From assembly GCA_016839865.1 (NCBI GenBank), contig JAEOTN010000161.1, positions 1 to 25,097 on the forward strand: a stretch of 25,097 bases of DNA, in the 5' to 3' direction. Shown here one piece after another: positions 1 to 7,958 of the stretch. Source of the DNA: Promethearchaeota archaeon. Its GTDB lineage: Archaea; Asgardarchaeota; Lokiarchaeia; Sigynarchaeales; MK-D1. The position numbers and the translations under genes were made by a program. Below the pieces are notes generated by a model. That model saw nothing but the letters and a program-made list of their open reading frames with translations. It did no database searches and had not been told where the DNA came from. The first letter of the stretch is position 1, and each line of letters begins with the position of its first letter.

Positions 1-189
1 CTCTTGAAGGATTTGATAACCATACATACCCTTAGATTCGCTGGAGGAAATCACTTCTAGAACTGCTAAGGTGGATATTCCTCTAAGCAATTCTGATTCC
101 CAATTCTCCACATAACTCCTGAACTCTTCACGAGTAAACAGAAGTTCTTGTTTAGAATCCGGTTTGTATTGTTTTACTCTTTTGATCAA
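1..189 (-). CDS. PadR-family transcriptional regulator, N-terminal part (cut by window edge)
   Basis: The minus strand reads open from a TTG at 189 to the window edge (63 codons); an in-frame TGA lies at 198-196. Residues 34-63 read LLRGISTLAVLEVI, a short variable stretch, then GMYGYQILQE. This is the first helix and helix-turn-helix entry of PadR repressors, whose usual form is LLRGxLxLLILxLL...PxYGYEI. PadR proteins are dimeric winged-helix DNA-binding proteins that often repress their own gene. No ATG precedes the HTH, so the start could be the TTG at 189 or the GTG at codon 27. Repeated TTCAT/GAA boxes upstream at 218-253 could be its operator. The wing and dimerisation helices lie outside the window. 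The family call is fairly firm; the target genes are unknown. Confidence 0.72.
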   Translation of the reverse strand, partial: MIKRVKQYKPDSKQELLFTREEFRSYVENWESELLRGISTLAVLEVISSSESKGMYGYQILQE

Positions 190-211
190 TTTATATCACT
201 TTTTTCATAGA

Positions 212-280
212 TTAGTATTTCATGAAGTTATTCATAGAATACTATTCATGAATACTATATGTGCTTAGGCATATTTAAAT
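212..280 (-). promoter_or_regulatory. Candidate padR promoter with repeated operator boxes
   Basis: Three related boxes lie within 36 bp: TTTCATGAAGT (218-228), TTCATAGAAT (231-240) and the perfect 10-bp palindrome ATTCATGAAT (244-253). The stretch TAGTATTTCATGAA at 212-225 is nearly an inverted copy of TTCATGAATACTA at 245-257. On the minus strand a TATA-like TTTAAATA lies at about 272-279, putting transcription start near 250, inside the boxes. Bound protein there would block initiation, which fits autorepression by the PadR-like gene downstream. This is inferred from sequence geometry only. Confidence 0.42.
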
Positions 281-360
281 CTTCGCTAGTCCATTCTGAT
301 AGATCAAAATCAATCAAGTATCTTATATAGAATTTAAAGTAAAAATTAGCGAGGAAAAAA

Positions 361-1824
361 CTAGTAGGAGAGTTTGATAATTTCAATACCCCATGGACCG
401 AATTTAAGAGGTATTTTGTTGTCTTCTATTTGAAAATCTTCATTTTCGCTGTTTCGCTTAAGTAAAGTCGATACTTCATACTCAATATCTTGCCTAAGAG
501 TGCTTAAATCCAGAATGCAATGAACACCTTGAGGAGAAAAATTCACAATTACATATATTATGAATCCGCTAAGATTCCAATAGTAGGAAATCATAGGATT
601 CTCAGGACCTGGTGTGTTAACCTTGTAGACTCTGCCTGGATTCCATAGATTACTTTCCGTAAGATAATCGTGAATTAGGGGAGTAAGGTCCTCATAAAAA
701 CTCTTGATTTTTGCATTTTCTTCTTCATCTTTGCTCCATCTCCTCAATTGAACTGGTAATTTCTTAGTAAAACCAAATTGCTGTCCAAAATGAATCATTC
801 TACCTCCTGGTAAGCATAAGGCTATACATGCTGCCGCTCTTGACTCCTCAATACCAAATGAAGTAACTGCACGTTTTTCGTCATGGTTCTCAATAAACCG
901 AACTAATTTTGTTAAGTACTCCCATTCTGCTTGGAGATGACCTCTAACTGATCTAGCTGGGTCGTAAAGAATTCGATCATAAAGAGTTTTATCATAGCAA
1001 TAATCGAATCCTTGCTTCATCAACTCCCATTCCATATCCCAGTAAACTTCTGCAATAAATTTAAAATCTTGATTTTTTCTTTTAACCTGAGGAATTACTT
1101 CCTCCCAAAATTCTGAAGGTGTTTTTTTTTTGATATATTGTGTCCATGTTTTTTGAAACACCGAATTTACCATAAGCATTGCCATATCACACCTCACACC
1201 TTCGCAATATTGTTGAATATCAAGAAGAGTTTCAACAGTTATTTTTCGATATTCATCAGAAAACGCATTTAACTGCAGAGTATCCGTCCAAGGCAGAAAG
1301 TATGGATCTTTTCCATGAGCTATCAATTTTCCATCTATTTTTGCGAATAGCTCTGGATGTTGCATAAGATCGGAAAACTCTCCATGAATATACAATTCAG
1401 GATTTGATTGAATCCAAGGATGATCAAGTGCAGTGTGATTCGGTACGAAATCAAGAATTAAAATTTTTTTTTGGTCATTAAGACGATTGTGAAATGCGAT
1501 TAATCCATCATTTCCTCCAATTCGCTTATCTCCCTTATAATTTTTGATTGCATACGGAGATCCGATAATATCTTCATCAGTATAGTCGGATAGAGCATAA
1601 GAATATTCCTTCTGGAGTTCTTTGTGTTCTCGTGCGACTTGTTGGCTAGTTTCACTACGTTTCCAAACTCCCATTAACCAGATACAATTGTAATGCGCCA
1701 ATTCATCCATTGCTTCTTCAGGAATGTTTTTCAGGGTTATTGGCTCATAATATTTTTCAGATAAGTAGTGTAACCATGGTATAGTGTTAATTTCTAGAAT
1801 TAGTGGGTGTTTTACCCATTTCAT
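361..1824 (-). CDS. GH13 (alpha-amylase family) glycosidase
   Basis: This 487-residue protein shows the four conserved GH13 regions in order: region I DFVPNH (125-130), region II GVRCDMAM (209-216) with Arg211 and the expected nucleophile Asp213, region III FIAEVYWD (257-263) with acid/base Glu259, and region IV FIENHD (310-315) with stabiliser Asp315. All catalytic residues are present, so it should hydrolyse or rearrange alpha-glucosidic bonds. There is no signal peptide or membrane segment, implying a cytoplasmic enzyme acting on imported or stored maltodextrin or glycogen. Exact specificity cannot be read from sequence. The ATG start gives MKWVKHPLIL directly before a (beta/alpha)8 barrel; an upstream ATG at 1834 is out of frame. 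It is probably the last gene of a minus-strand operon with the membrane protein (49 nt upstream) and the methyltransferase. Confidence 0.88.
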   Translation of the reverse strand: MKWVKHPLILEINTIPWLHYLSEKYYEPITLKNIPEEAMDELAHYNCIWLMGVWKRSETSQQVAREHKELQKEYSYALSDYTDEDIIGSPYAIKNYKGDKRIGGNDGLIAFHNRLNDQKKILILDFVPNHTALDHPWIQSNPELYIHGEFSDLMQHPELFAKIDGKLIAHGKDPYFLPWTDTLQLNAFSDEYRKITVETLLDIQQYCEGVRCDMAMLMVNSVFQKTWTQYIKKKTPSEFWEEVIPQVKRKNQDFKFIAEVYWDMEWELMKQGFDYCYDKTLYDRILYDPARSVRGHLQAEWEYLTKLVRFIENHDEKRAVTSFGIEESRAAACIALCLPGGRMIHFGQQFGFTKKLPVQLRRWSKDEEENAKIKSFYEDLTPLIHDYLTESNLWNPGRVYKVNTPGPENPMISYYWNLSGFIIYVIVNFSPQGVHCILDLSTLRQDIEYEVSTLLKRNSENEDFQIEDNKIPLKFGPWGIEIIKLSY

Positions 1825-1873
1825 AGTTGCTCATTTGGGGTATGGAAATTAAAATGTTGTGGAAGAAAACTCT

Positions 1874-2338
1874 TCATCTTCCGTTGTACTCTTGAATGAT
1901 TTTGAAATACAAGAATGAGATTAATGCTATGAAAGATGCTCCTACTAATGTTCCTGTAAATCCGGCTCCATAACTCCATGAATCGCTAATTGTAGAAAAC
2001 ATAATAAGGCAAATACCGCCTGCAATGATAGTAAAGGCAAAGATACCAAGTGAAAACCAGAATATCATATTTTTCCATAATTCTTTTTGATCGATGAATA
2101 GTGTCATTCCCGCTAAAACTCCAGTTCCAAGAAAACCAAGAATAGATGGTAGAATGATCAGAATGGATAATCGATAGGGGGAACTTAAGCGGATATAATT
2201 TGGAGAAATTGATTCGGGAGCTAACCACCATGCATAATTTCCTGCAATTAATAGAATTATGGAAAAAACACTAAAAACCATAACACTGATTGTAAAAAAT
2301 CTCATATAGATTACTTCAGTGCGATCTTGTTCTGGCAT
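1874..2338 (-). CDS. Small membrane protein with four predicted helices, unknown function
   Basis: The protein has about four hydrophobic helices: one near the N-terminus, two in the middle and one before a short polar C-terminus ending EYNGR. It has no Cys/His cluster, charged transport motif or enzyme signature. The open frame extends to a TTG at 2362 (162 residues), but the first ATG, at 2338, gives 154 residues and a conventional N-terminus (MPEQDRTEVIY), so I favour it. With the TTG start the gene lies only 11 nt after the methyltransferase stop. Either way it sits between the methyltransferase and the GH13 gene on one strand, suggesting co-transcription. I do not recognise the family. 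Confidence 0.6.
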   Translation of the reverse strand: MPEQDRTEVIYMRFFTISVMVFSVFSIILLIAGNYAWWLAPESISPNYIRLSSPYRLSILIILPSILGFLGTGVLAGMTLFIDQKELWKNMIFWFSLGIFAFTIIAGGICLIMFSTISDSWSYGAGFTGTLVGASFIALISFLYFKIIQEYNGR

Positions 2339-2373
2339 ATATGTGGCTATGAACAACTTCAATTAAAAAATTA

Positions 2374-3261
2374 CTATTTGTTAGCGATCAAAACTTCACG
2401 AATTTTACCCCGTTTGGATGGATCACAGTTGACTGCTCGATTAGCATGTACAGTGTGAATTGTAAAATCCTGATATAATTCTAAAATAAAAGGAGTATAT
2501 GAATTACTTAGGATAACGGTACATCCTTTCTTATCTAAGTGTCGAAATACTCGACTCAACCGTTTTTGTTCTGCAATCCCAAAATCATCACTTGTATAGC
2601 TTGTAAAATTCGCGGTATCACTAACAGGATGATACGGACAATCCATGTACACAAAATCTCCTGCCTGTGCGGAAGAGAGGCAATCACCAAAATCTCCAAG
2701 GTGGATTGTAGTGTTTCTCAAGGCAACATTAACTGCGCGTAAATTCAAACTGTCACAAATTTTTGGATTTTTATAACGTCCAAAGGGTGTATTGAACTGA
2801 TTTTTCTTATTCACCCTATACAGACCATTATAGCACGTTTTGTTTAGAAAAATCGTCCGGCTAGCTCGTTCTACCTTATCTAAGTTGCGAAATGAAGGTT
2901 CACGGTCTATAGCGCGTATGTTATAAAAATAATCTTTATCATTTTTATGAACACGGAGGGATTCAATAAGATCCTCTACCTTATGCTTTATAACTTGATA
3001 AGCGTTAATTAATTCAGGATTATTATCTATCAAAACCGCTTTTTGGGGCAATAAGTAAAAAAAAACCGCTCCCCCTCCCACAAAGGGTTCTATATATTTA
3101 TTAAATGTCTTTGGAAAATATGTGGTCATTTGTGATATCAGTTGTCGTTTACCTCCTACCCACTTGATAAAAGGTCGTGGAATTTCGACGATCTTTTTAT
3201 GCTTTAGGTTAACTTGCCGCCATTGCAGTATTTGGGTCTGAGATTCAACGATGGTTTTCAC
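2374..3261 (-). CDS. D12-class (Dam-like) adenine-specific DNA methyltransferase
   Basis: This 295-residue protein follows the D12 class N6-adenine methyltransferases closely. FIKWVGGKRQ (31-40) and YIEPFVGGGAVFF (56-68) form the AdoMet-binding region, followed by LIDNNPELINAY (77-88) and LNKTCYNGLYRVN (139-151). The catalytic DPPY motif appears as DCPY (207-210), then HP...NFTSY, ILSNS and a C-terminal SKRGKIREVLIAN block. It should transfer methyl groups from AdoMet to adenine in a short DNA target; the site is unknown. The start is GTG at 3261, with GGAAGGT abutting it. The only odd feature is Cys for the first Pro of DPPY; the codon is TGT, so at least two base changes separate it from Pro. 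No restriction endonuclease is adjacent, so it may be an orphan methyltransferase. Confidence 0.88.
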   Translation of the reverse strand: MKTIVESQTQILQWRQVNLKHKKIVEIPRPFIKWVGGKRQLISQMTTYFPKTFNKYIEPFVGGGAVFFYLLPQKAVLIDNNPELINAYQVIKHKVEDLIESLRVHKNDKDYFYNIRAIDREPSFRNLDKVERASRTIFLNKTCYNGLYRVNKKNQFNTPFGRYKNPKICDSLNLRAVNVALRNTTIHLGDFGDCLSSAQAGDFVYMDCPYHPVSDTANFTSYTSDDFGIAEQKRLSRVFRHLDKKGCTVILSNSYTPFILELYQDFTIHTVHANRAVNCDPSKRGKIREVLIANK

Positions 3262-3313
3262 ACCTTCCTAGTTTAAAGAAGTTTTAAAACATGGACAAAT
3301 TCCGACAAAAATC

Positions 3314-3350
3314 TCTAAATATAGATTATAGAAACTTCTCCTAAATTTAA
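3314..3350. promoter_or_regulatory. Divergent promoter region, methyltransferase (-) and coiled-coil gene (+)
   Basis: On the minus strand CTATATTTAG (3323-3314) is TATA-like; a start near 3293 would leave about a 30-nt leader before the GTG at 3261. On the plus strand CTAAATTTAAC (about 3341-3351) is TATA-like; a start near 3372 would leave about 20 nt before the ATG at 3394. Assigned by motif and spacing only. Confidence 0.35.
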
Positions 3351-3393
3351 CACACCCAGAAATTTTTTTTAATGAGACGAATATCTGTATGTT

Positions 3394-3726
3394 ATGCCCT
3401 TTGGTATTGACAAACTTAGAAAAAAAATTGAGGAATTAGAAAGCACAACTGGAAATCTTGAACAATCTGTTTCATCAATGACTTCTGAGATGAGTAAATT
3501 CAAACAGGAAACAAACCATCTATCCGATCAAATGAAAAACCTAACCGCATCTATTGACAATTTATCAAGTGTCTTTAATACTCAAGTAAAAATGTTAAAT
3601 GAGAGTTTACAGACTTTAGGGAAGAATTTGACTCAAAATGTGGTTGAAAACATTTTGAGTTTACCTAAGCTCGTTCCAGACTTTTTGAAGAAAAAAAGAG
3701 ATTCTAATAACTCAACCTCCAAATAG
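3394..3726 (+). CDS. Small coiled-coil protein, unknown function
   Basis: This 110-residue protein is almost entirely helical. Leu, Met and Val recur at heptad spacing from about residue 8 to 85 (for example IDKLRKKIEELESTTGNLEQ), followed by a hydrophobic patch (ENILSLPKLVPDFL) and a basic Ser/Asn-rich tail. There is no membrane segment or catalytic motif. Such proteins usually multimerise or scaffold, but no specific role can be given. It is monocistronic between the divergent methyltransferase and tRNA-Arg. The stop codon lies at the edge of a CTCAAC/GTTGAG inverted repeat (3711-3716 and 3726-3731). The unbroken reading frame with a TATA-like box upstream supports it as a real gene. Confidence 0.6.
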   Translation: MPFGIDKLRKKIEELESTTGNLEQSVSSMTSEMSKFKQETNHLSDQMKNLTASIDNLSSVFNTQVKMLNESLQTLGKNLTQNVVENILSLPKLVPDFLKKKRDSNNSTSK

Positions 3727-3805
3727 TTGAGCTAGAGTTGCGAAAGATTTATTTCATTGGACAAATTCTAAGTATTACACTAGCTAGGTTCGTAAAAAAA
3801 ACCAT

Positions 3806-3883
3806 GGGTGGGTAGTCTAGCTAGGATAGGGCCCTGGCCTTCGGAGCCAGTTATCGCAGGTTCGAATCCTGTTCCACCCGCCA
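3806..3883 (+). tRNA. tRNA-Arg, anticodon TCG
   Basis: A full cloverleaf can be drawn. Acceptor GGGTGGG (3806-3812) pairs with TCCACCC (3873-3879) with one G-T pair. The D stem GTCT/GGGC encloses a loop with GG and A20. The anticodon stem CTGGC/GCCAG encloses CTTCGGA, giving anticodon TCG at 3841-3843. The variable loop is five bases, and the T arm GCAGG-TTCGAAT-CCTGT is canonical. Discriminator G is at 3880 and CCA at 3881-3883 is encoded. It reads CGA (and by wobble other CGN) arginine codons. No intron is present. A pyrimidine-rich tract follows and probably ends transcription. Confidence 0.95.
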
Positions 3884-3908
3884 TTTTTCTCCTTCTATTT
3901 TCGTTTTC
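3884..3908 (+). terminator. Pyrimidine-rich terminator after tRNA-Arg
   Basis: Directly after CCA, short T runs are separated by C (TTTTTCTCC, TTCTATTTTCG). This matches the oligo-T signals that end archaeal transcription. No hairpin is needed or seen. Confidence 0.5.
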
Positions 3909-4002
3909 AAAGGTTTTCTTAATGTAATGATTTTTTCAAATTGGCTAGGCTACAGAATTATATAGTAGAATAAACCAATACAACATTAAAACGGTGTATT
4001 AC

Positions 4003-5742
4003 ATGGAAGAAAAATCAGTAAATAAAATCTCAATGTATCGAAACTTCATTTATGTTACACTCACGTTAAACCTAGTCTCGATCGTGTTCGGAATTTTTTA
4101 CTATATCTTTCGATTCTATAATTACATTTCCAATGTATTCGGTTTTGTGTTGGCTGTGGCATTTGTCTTGACTTTCATCTTGACTCTTCTTTATGAGCGC
4201 ATCGAAACCATCCCAAAAAAAACACGTCGCGTTTTACGCGTATTCTCTGTTGTGTATTTGGTGTATGCGGTATTTGGGATTTTAATGATGCTCGGAGGAA
4301 ACGTATTAATTCAGATCGAATATGAGCCTTCATTCAGTGAAAATATGACCGGTTTACTCCTTAATATGGCCGGATTCTTCGGAATGTTAATATTAGGAAG
4401 TATTTTCTCAGGAATTAGCGCAGCTCGTGTAAATGAGGTATCTCGAGATATCACCGAACCTGCTCTTGAACGGACTATTGGACATAAGATAGGAGCAATT
4501 ATTGGACAAGTATTTTGTTACCTACTTTTAGTTCTTGGAGCTTATACCAGCATTGCCGTAATTACGGGAAGAATCTATTGGTTAAGTTTTCTTTACATTT
4601 CCTTGTATTTCATTCCTGAATGTGCATTAGTTTTAGGAATTATGTTTTTAACTGCAACAATTCTAGCACTACGGTTAATTCCAAAGAGAAAGAAAGTGTA
4701 TTTTTATTCCATACTGACTATTGGACTTACAATTTCAGCAATACATATGATACCTGCTGTTATGACTCCTGCAGAAATAGTAATCGCTAATAATCGATAC
4801 ACTACTGCATTCACAAATTCCTGGCAATCTATTCCCTATGCAGATAAAAAGTACATGACAGGATCTCCCTTTTCCTTTTCCCGATATATGTTGGGAATGC
4901 ATCCCGATGACTATACCGTTCAAAGAGATATTCTATTCTACGATGGATCATTGAGTAACGAAACCATTGATGAAAATATTACATTGTATTTTGATGCTTA
5001 TATGCCATCACGGGATGCATCTGAATTACCTGGCAAAAATAGTACATTAATTCGATTTCACGGGGGAGGCCTTACTAGTTATGACAAAGGCTTACCAAAT
5101 ATGCAAAAGATGAACTACTACTTTGCTTCTCAAGGATACATAGTATTTGATGTACAATATGGTATGTATACTAGTAACCCAATTCCTACAGATTCCTTTT
5201 TAACACCAGCGCATGTTAAAGGTAATTTTACAATTGATGATATAATGAGACATGTAGGAATTCTCTGTCAATATTTGGTGAATAATAGCGATACTTATGG
5301 GGCTGATCTCAATTCTGTTTTTCTTTCGGGTGGATCAGCAGGTGGTTTACTTACGTGCACAACTGCTTATACATTGGCTCATGCAAACTATACGTTCTAT
5401 AGTGGAATCGAATCCTCAATTGATGTAAAAGGCATTATTCCATTTTATCCTTGGGTAAATGTTAGTGGCACAGGCTCCATAAAAGGGTCTCCCGAGCTTC
5501 TACGACCCTATAACCTGGTTGACACGAATTCTCCTCCTTGTTTAATTTTCCAAGGGAATATAGATCATACAGTCGATCCAGCAGTAACCCAGTTATTACA
5601 GGATGCATATAATATATCAGGAGTACCTTGTGCAACATTACCAATGTTCTTCGCAGGTCATGTAGCAGATATGTGGTTTGAGGGATACTACAACCAAATT
5701 TTCCTTTACTATATGGAAAGATTCATGTATCAGTATCGCTAA
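4003..5742 (+). CDS. Multi-helix membrane protein fused to an extracytoplasmic alpha/beta hydrolase (carboxylesterase/lipase-like)
   Basis: From the ATG at 4003 the protein has 579 residues; a GTG three codons upstream is the other candidate start. Residues 1-255 contain about seven hydrophobic helices. Residues about 270-579 are an alpha/beta hydrolase of the hormone-sensitive-lipase/BD-FAE type: oxyanion-hole motif HGGG (353-356), nucleophile elbow GGSAGG with Ser445, acid Asp525 in HTVDP, and catalytic His553 in FAGHV. The full triad predicts an active esterase, lipase or peptidase-like enzyme. The hydrolase half holds about eight N-X-S/T sequons (for example NET, NIT, NST, NFT, NYT, NVS, NIS), which fits a domain outside the membrane that is glycosylated by AglB. 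The membrane half resembles no transporter I recognise and may anchor the enzyme or present substrate. Substrate is unknown. Confidence 0.8.
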   Translation: MEEKSVNKISMYRNFIYVTLTLNLVSIVFGIFYYIFRFYNYISNVFGFVLAVAFVLTFILTLLYERIETIPKKTRRVLRVFSVVYLVYAVFGILMMLGGNVLIQIEYEPSFSENMTGLLLNMAGFFGMLILGSIFSGISAARVNEVSRDITEPALERTIGHKIGAIIGQVFCYLLLVLGAYTSIAVITGRIYWLSFLYISLYFIPECALVLGIMFLTATILALRLIPKRKKVYFYSILTIGLTISAIHMIPAVMTPAEIVIANNRYTTAFTNSWQSIPYADKKYMTGSPFSFSRYMLGMHPDDYTVQRDILFYDGSLSNETIDENITLYFDAYMPSRDASELPGKNSTLIRFHGGGLTSYDKGLPNMQKMNYYFASQGYIVFDVQYGMYTSNPIPTDSFLTPAHVKGNFTIDDIMRHVGILCQYLVNNSDTYGADLNSVFLSGGSAGGLLTCTTAYTLAHANYTFYSGIESSIDVKGIIPFYPWVNVSGTGSIKGSPELLRPYNLVDTNSPPCLIFQGNIDHTVDPAVTQLLQDAYNISGVPCATLPMFFAGHVADMWFEGYYNQIFLYYMERFMYQYR

Positions 5743-5765
5743 TTTCTTTTCTTTTTTTTACGTTT
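5743..5765 (+). terminator. T-rich tract after the hydrolase gene
   Basis: Immediately after the TAA stop come TTTCTTTTCTTTTTTTTACG and another short T run, a typical archaeal oligo-T termination region. The MFS gene begins 66 nt after the stop, so readthrough could still join the two. Confidence 0.45.
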
Positions 5766-5808
5766 CACTAGTCCTTTTAATCCATTCTTTTTTATTCACT
5801 ACCAATAT

Positions 5809-7050
5809 ATGCCAAAAACTCGAACTCTCCAATCCAATATTTGGAAGAATTACCTCCTATTATTTACACAAGGATTTTGGTTTGTTCTTCCGATTTTCCA
5901 GCGGTTCTATCTGTTGTTTGATATGAATTATACACAGATAGGTTCACTAGAGAGCGGAGCGTCGATCTTGTTTTTTATCTTAACTATTCCATGTGGTGCA
6001 TTTGCAGATCTAATATCAAGAAAGTATAGTATTTTCATTGGCTCTCTATTGTCAGCAGTTGGTATGTTGATAACAGGATTAGGTAATTCTTACCCCATCT
6101 TCATGCTTGGATATCTAGTTTGGGCAATTGGGGATGGATTTCTCTACAATGCTCGTGGAGCAATGATGTACGATTCTATAAAACAAATAGGTCGGGAAGA
6201 AGAGTATTTGAAAATATCTGGTCGTGCAAACATTATCACAGTAATACCTCTTATTTTCAGCGGATTCATGGGGCCAATACTTTTTGATATTGATCCACAC
6301 CTACCATGGCTAATCATCTCGGGTTTGTGGTTTATTTCTACTATTATAGTATTTTTCATGGTGGAGCCTAAAAAAGAAGAACTGGATCATACATTCCGCA
6401 ATTATTTGAAAAAGATCGGGGATGGATTGAAATTCACTTTTAGAGAAAAACACATACTATGGATGTTATTTTTCACGATTGCTATGTCAATAGGTATAGG
6501 GATATTCAATGAAGTGATCTCTCAATCCTATTATTTTGACATAGGTTTTTCTGAAGAACATATGAAGTGGATTTTTCCTGGTATTTACGGAATTGCGAGT
6601 TTAACTGCTTCACAATCACACAGATTAGAGAAAATATTTGGCGAGAATGGATCTTTTATTTTCATAATTATTGTTCATTCAATTGGATTATTGTTTATGG
6701 GGTTACTCCAAACACCTTATACATTAATCGTAGTTATGATTGTATACATTTCTCGTGATTTTCGATGGGTTTTCGGTGATTCTTATATCAATAAATACTC
6801 GGAATCTGGAATTCGAACTACTATTCTTGCGATAATCAGTATGGCTTTGGCTTTAGTCTTATCAGGGACTTTCCTTTTAGGTGGCTATATGGTCGATAAA
6901 CTTGAAATATTTCAAACCTTAATTGTATTAGGTGCATTCACAGCTGTGTGTTCGGTAATATTAGTAATTACAAAACCAAAAAATAACAAAAGAAATAATA
7001 AGAAGAAAGCAGATTTAGTCAAGTCCGTAGACTTGTCGAGGAGTCAATAA
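5809..7050 (+). CDS. Major facilitator superfamily (MFS) transporter
   Basis: This 413-residue protein has about 12 hydrophobic helices in two halves. The MFS motif A appears after helix 2 as GAFADLISRK (63-72; pattern GxxxDxxxRK). A charged linker around EPKKEELDHTF (near residue 186) separates the halves, and a basic Asn/Lys-rich tail follows the last helix. MFS proteins move small solutes by proton coupling or facilitated diffusion; the substrate cannot be inferred. Its final 36 nt overlap antisense with the 3' end of the radical SAM gene. That shared stretch encodes the tail's last residues, outside the membrane core. It has no Shine-Dalgarno site. Confidence 0.85.
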   Translation: MPKTRTLQSNIWKNYLLLFTQGFWFVLPIFQRFYLLFDMNYTQIGSLESGASILFFILTIPCGAFADLISRKYSIFIGSLLSAVGMLITGLGNSYPIFMLGYLVWAIGDGFLYNARGAMMYDSIKQIGREEEYLKISGRANIITVIPLIFSGFMGPILFDIDPHLPWLIISGLWFISTIIVFFMVEPKKEELDHTFRNYLKKIGDGLKFTFREKHILWMLFFTIAMSIGIGIFNEVISQSYYFDIGFSEEHMKWIFPGIYGIASLTASQSHRLEKIFGENGSFIFIIIVHSIGLLFMGLLQTPYTLIVVMIVYISRDFRWVFGDSYINKYSESGIRTTILAIISMALALVLSGTFLLGGYMVDKLEIFQTLIVLGAFTAVCSVILVITKPKNNKRNNKKKADLVKSVDLSRSQ

Positions 7051-7920
7051 TTTCGGAAATTTATCCAATAAGTTCTTTCTCATGATATAACATAGGTGGC
7101 ATTCATCCACATACCCTGAATCACATTTTAACCCAAGATCTTTAACTAATTTTGCAGGACCGCCTTTATAAAGCGAACCACATATTGGATGGGTATCTGG
7201 ATTATACTTCTTTATAATTTCAGATAATGGTGTCTCCATGAAATTCCCGATGCTTAATCCTTGACAGATCTGAACATTCCCAAAACAATCCAAGTGGACT
7301 CTTCCTAATCCTTCTATATCTTCATATGGACAATCAGTTAACGTTTTCCAGTCACGAGTAGGTAATCCTTCAACTAAAGTATCTACTGCTCTTCCTCGAA
7401 AAACTGCTCCACCCTTCATAATTGCGGTTCCTTTTTCTTGTGCTTCTTTGGAATCCAAATCAATTTCGGGTTGATCTATTGTAATTGTGCTAATTGAGGG
7501 GATTTTGAGTTTTTTAGCAACACGTTGAGCAATTTTTGGGAGTTCTCGTTCATCATCTACGAAATGAAACTCATCATTGCTGATTTCCATCGCGCTCACT
7601 CCACTTTTAGCAATATCATGTAACCATAATTCTGCATCACGCTCGTTTGTAGCCCAGTATGAGTTAGTAACAATTCCAACTTTAAATCCAAAGTCACGGG
7701 CTAATTTAACTGATTCCACCAGAAGAGGATAGTATAAGAATGGCTCTCCTCCCTCATAATATATCCATTTAATAGTTCCAATCTTAATTGCTTCTTCTAA
7801 TACCTGTTCAATCTGACTTAGGGTGAAAGTTCCTCTTGATCGAGGACTACAATGAAGAAAACAGTGGTCACATTCGTAATTACAAGTGTACGTCAATAGT
7901 AGGTGTAGTTGAGTCAACAT
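7015..7920 (-). CDS. Radical SAM protein with a cysteine-rich C-terminal (SPASM-like) region
   Basis: The N-terminus carries the radical SAM cluster motif CxxxCxxC (Cys13, Cys17, Cys20) in TYTCNYECDHC, followed by EGGEP (56-60), the usual AdoMet-binding GGE motif. The C-terminal third has seven more cysteines: Cys197, Cys212, Cys219, Cys247, Cys266, Cys274 and Cys277, with DCFGNVQICQ and CHLC. This resembles SPASM/Twitch regions that hold auxiliary iron-sulfur clusters. It should cleave AdoMet reductively to start radical chemistry; peptide-modifying enzymes are the commonest SPASM members, but no substrate is visible. The ATG start puts the cluster 12 residues in, normal for the family. A TATA-like CCTTTTATTG (7968-7959, minus) predicts a short leader. 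The gene diverges from the 153-residue gene and overlaps the MFS gene. Confidence 0.88.
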   Translation of the reverse strand: MLTQLHLLLTYTCNYECDHCFLHCSPRSRGTFTLSQIEQVLEEAIKIGTIKWIYYEGGEPFLYYPLLVESVKLARDFGFKVGIVTNSYWATNERDAELWLHDIAKSGVSAMEISNDEFHFVDDERELPKIAQRVAKKLKIPSISTITIDQPEIDLDSKEAQEKGTAIMKGGAVFRGRAVDTLVEGLPTRDWKTLTDCPYEDIEGLGRVHLDCFGNVQICQGLSIGNFMETPLSEIIKKYNPDTHPICGSLYKGGPAKLVKDLGLKCDSGYVDECHLCYIMRKNLLDKFPKLLTPRQVYGLD

Positions 7921-7958
7921 TTTTCGTCTCTTCCTCTACAAGAAAAGAAGAAAACCAA

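Noticed and set aside
3711..3731. CTCAAC/GTTGAG hairpin over the stop codon of the coiled-coil gene as an intrinsic terminator
   Set aside because: The stem is only 6 bp with a 9-nt loop and no immediate T run, so it is noted in the gene entry but not called as a terminator.
3780..3825. CTAGCTAGG repeated just before and inside tRNA-Arg, as if an attachment-site remnant
   Set aside because: Only nine bases, in the D arm rather than the 3' end where integrases usually act, and no integrase gene is nearby.
5678..5926. Plus-strand open frame bridging the hydrolase and MFS genes
   Set aside because: It overlaps the ends of two well-supported genes in another frame and has a low-complexity Ser/Phe composition derived from T-rich DNA.
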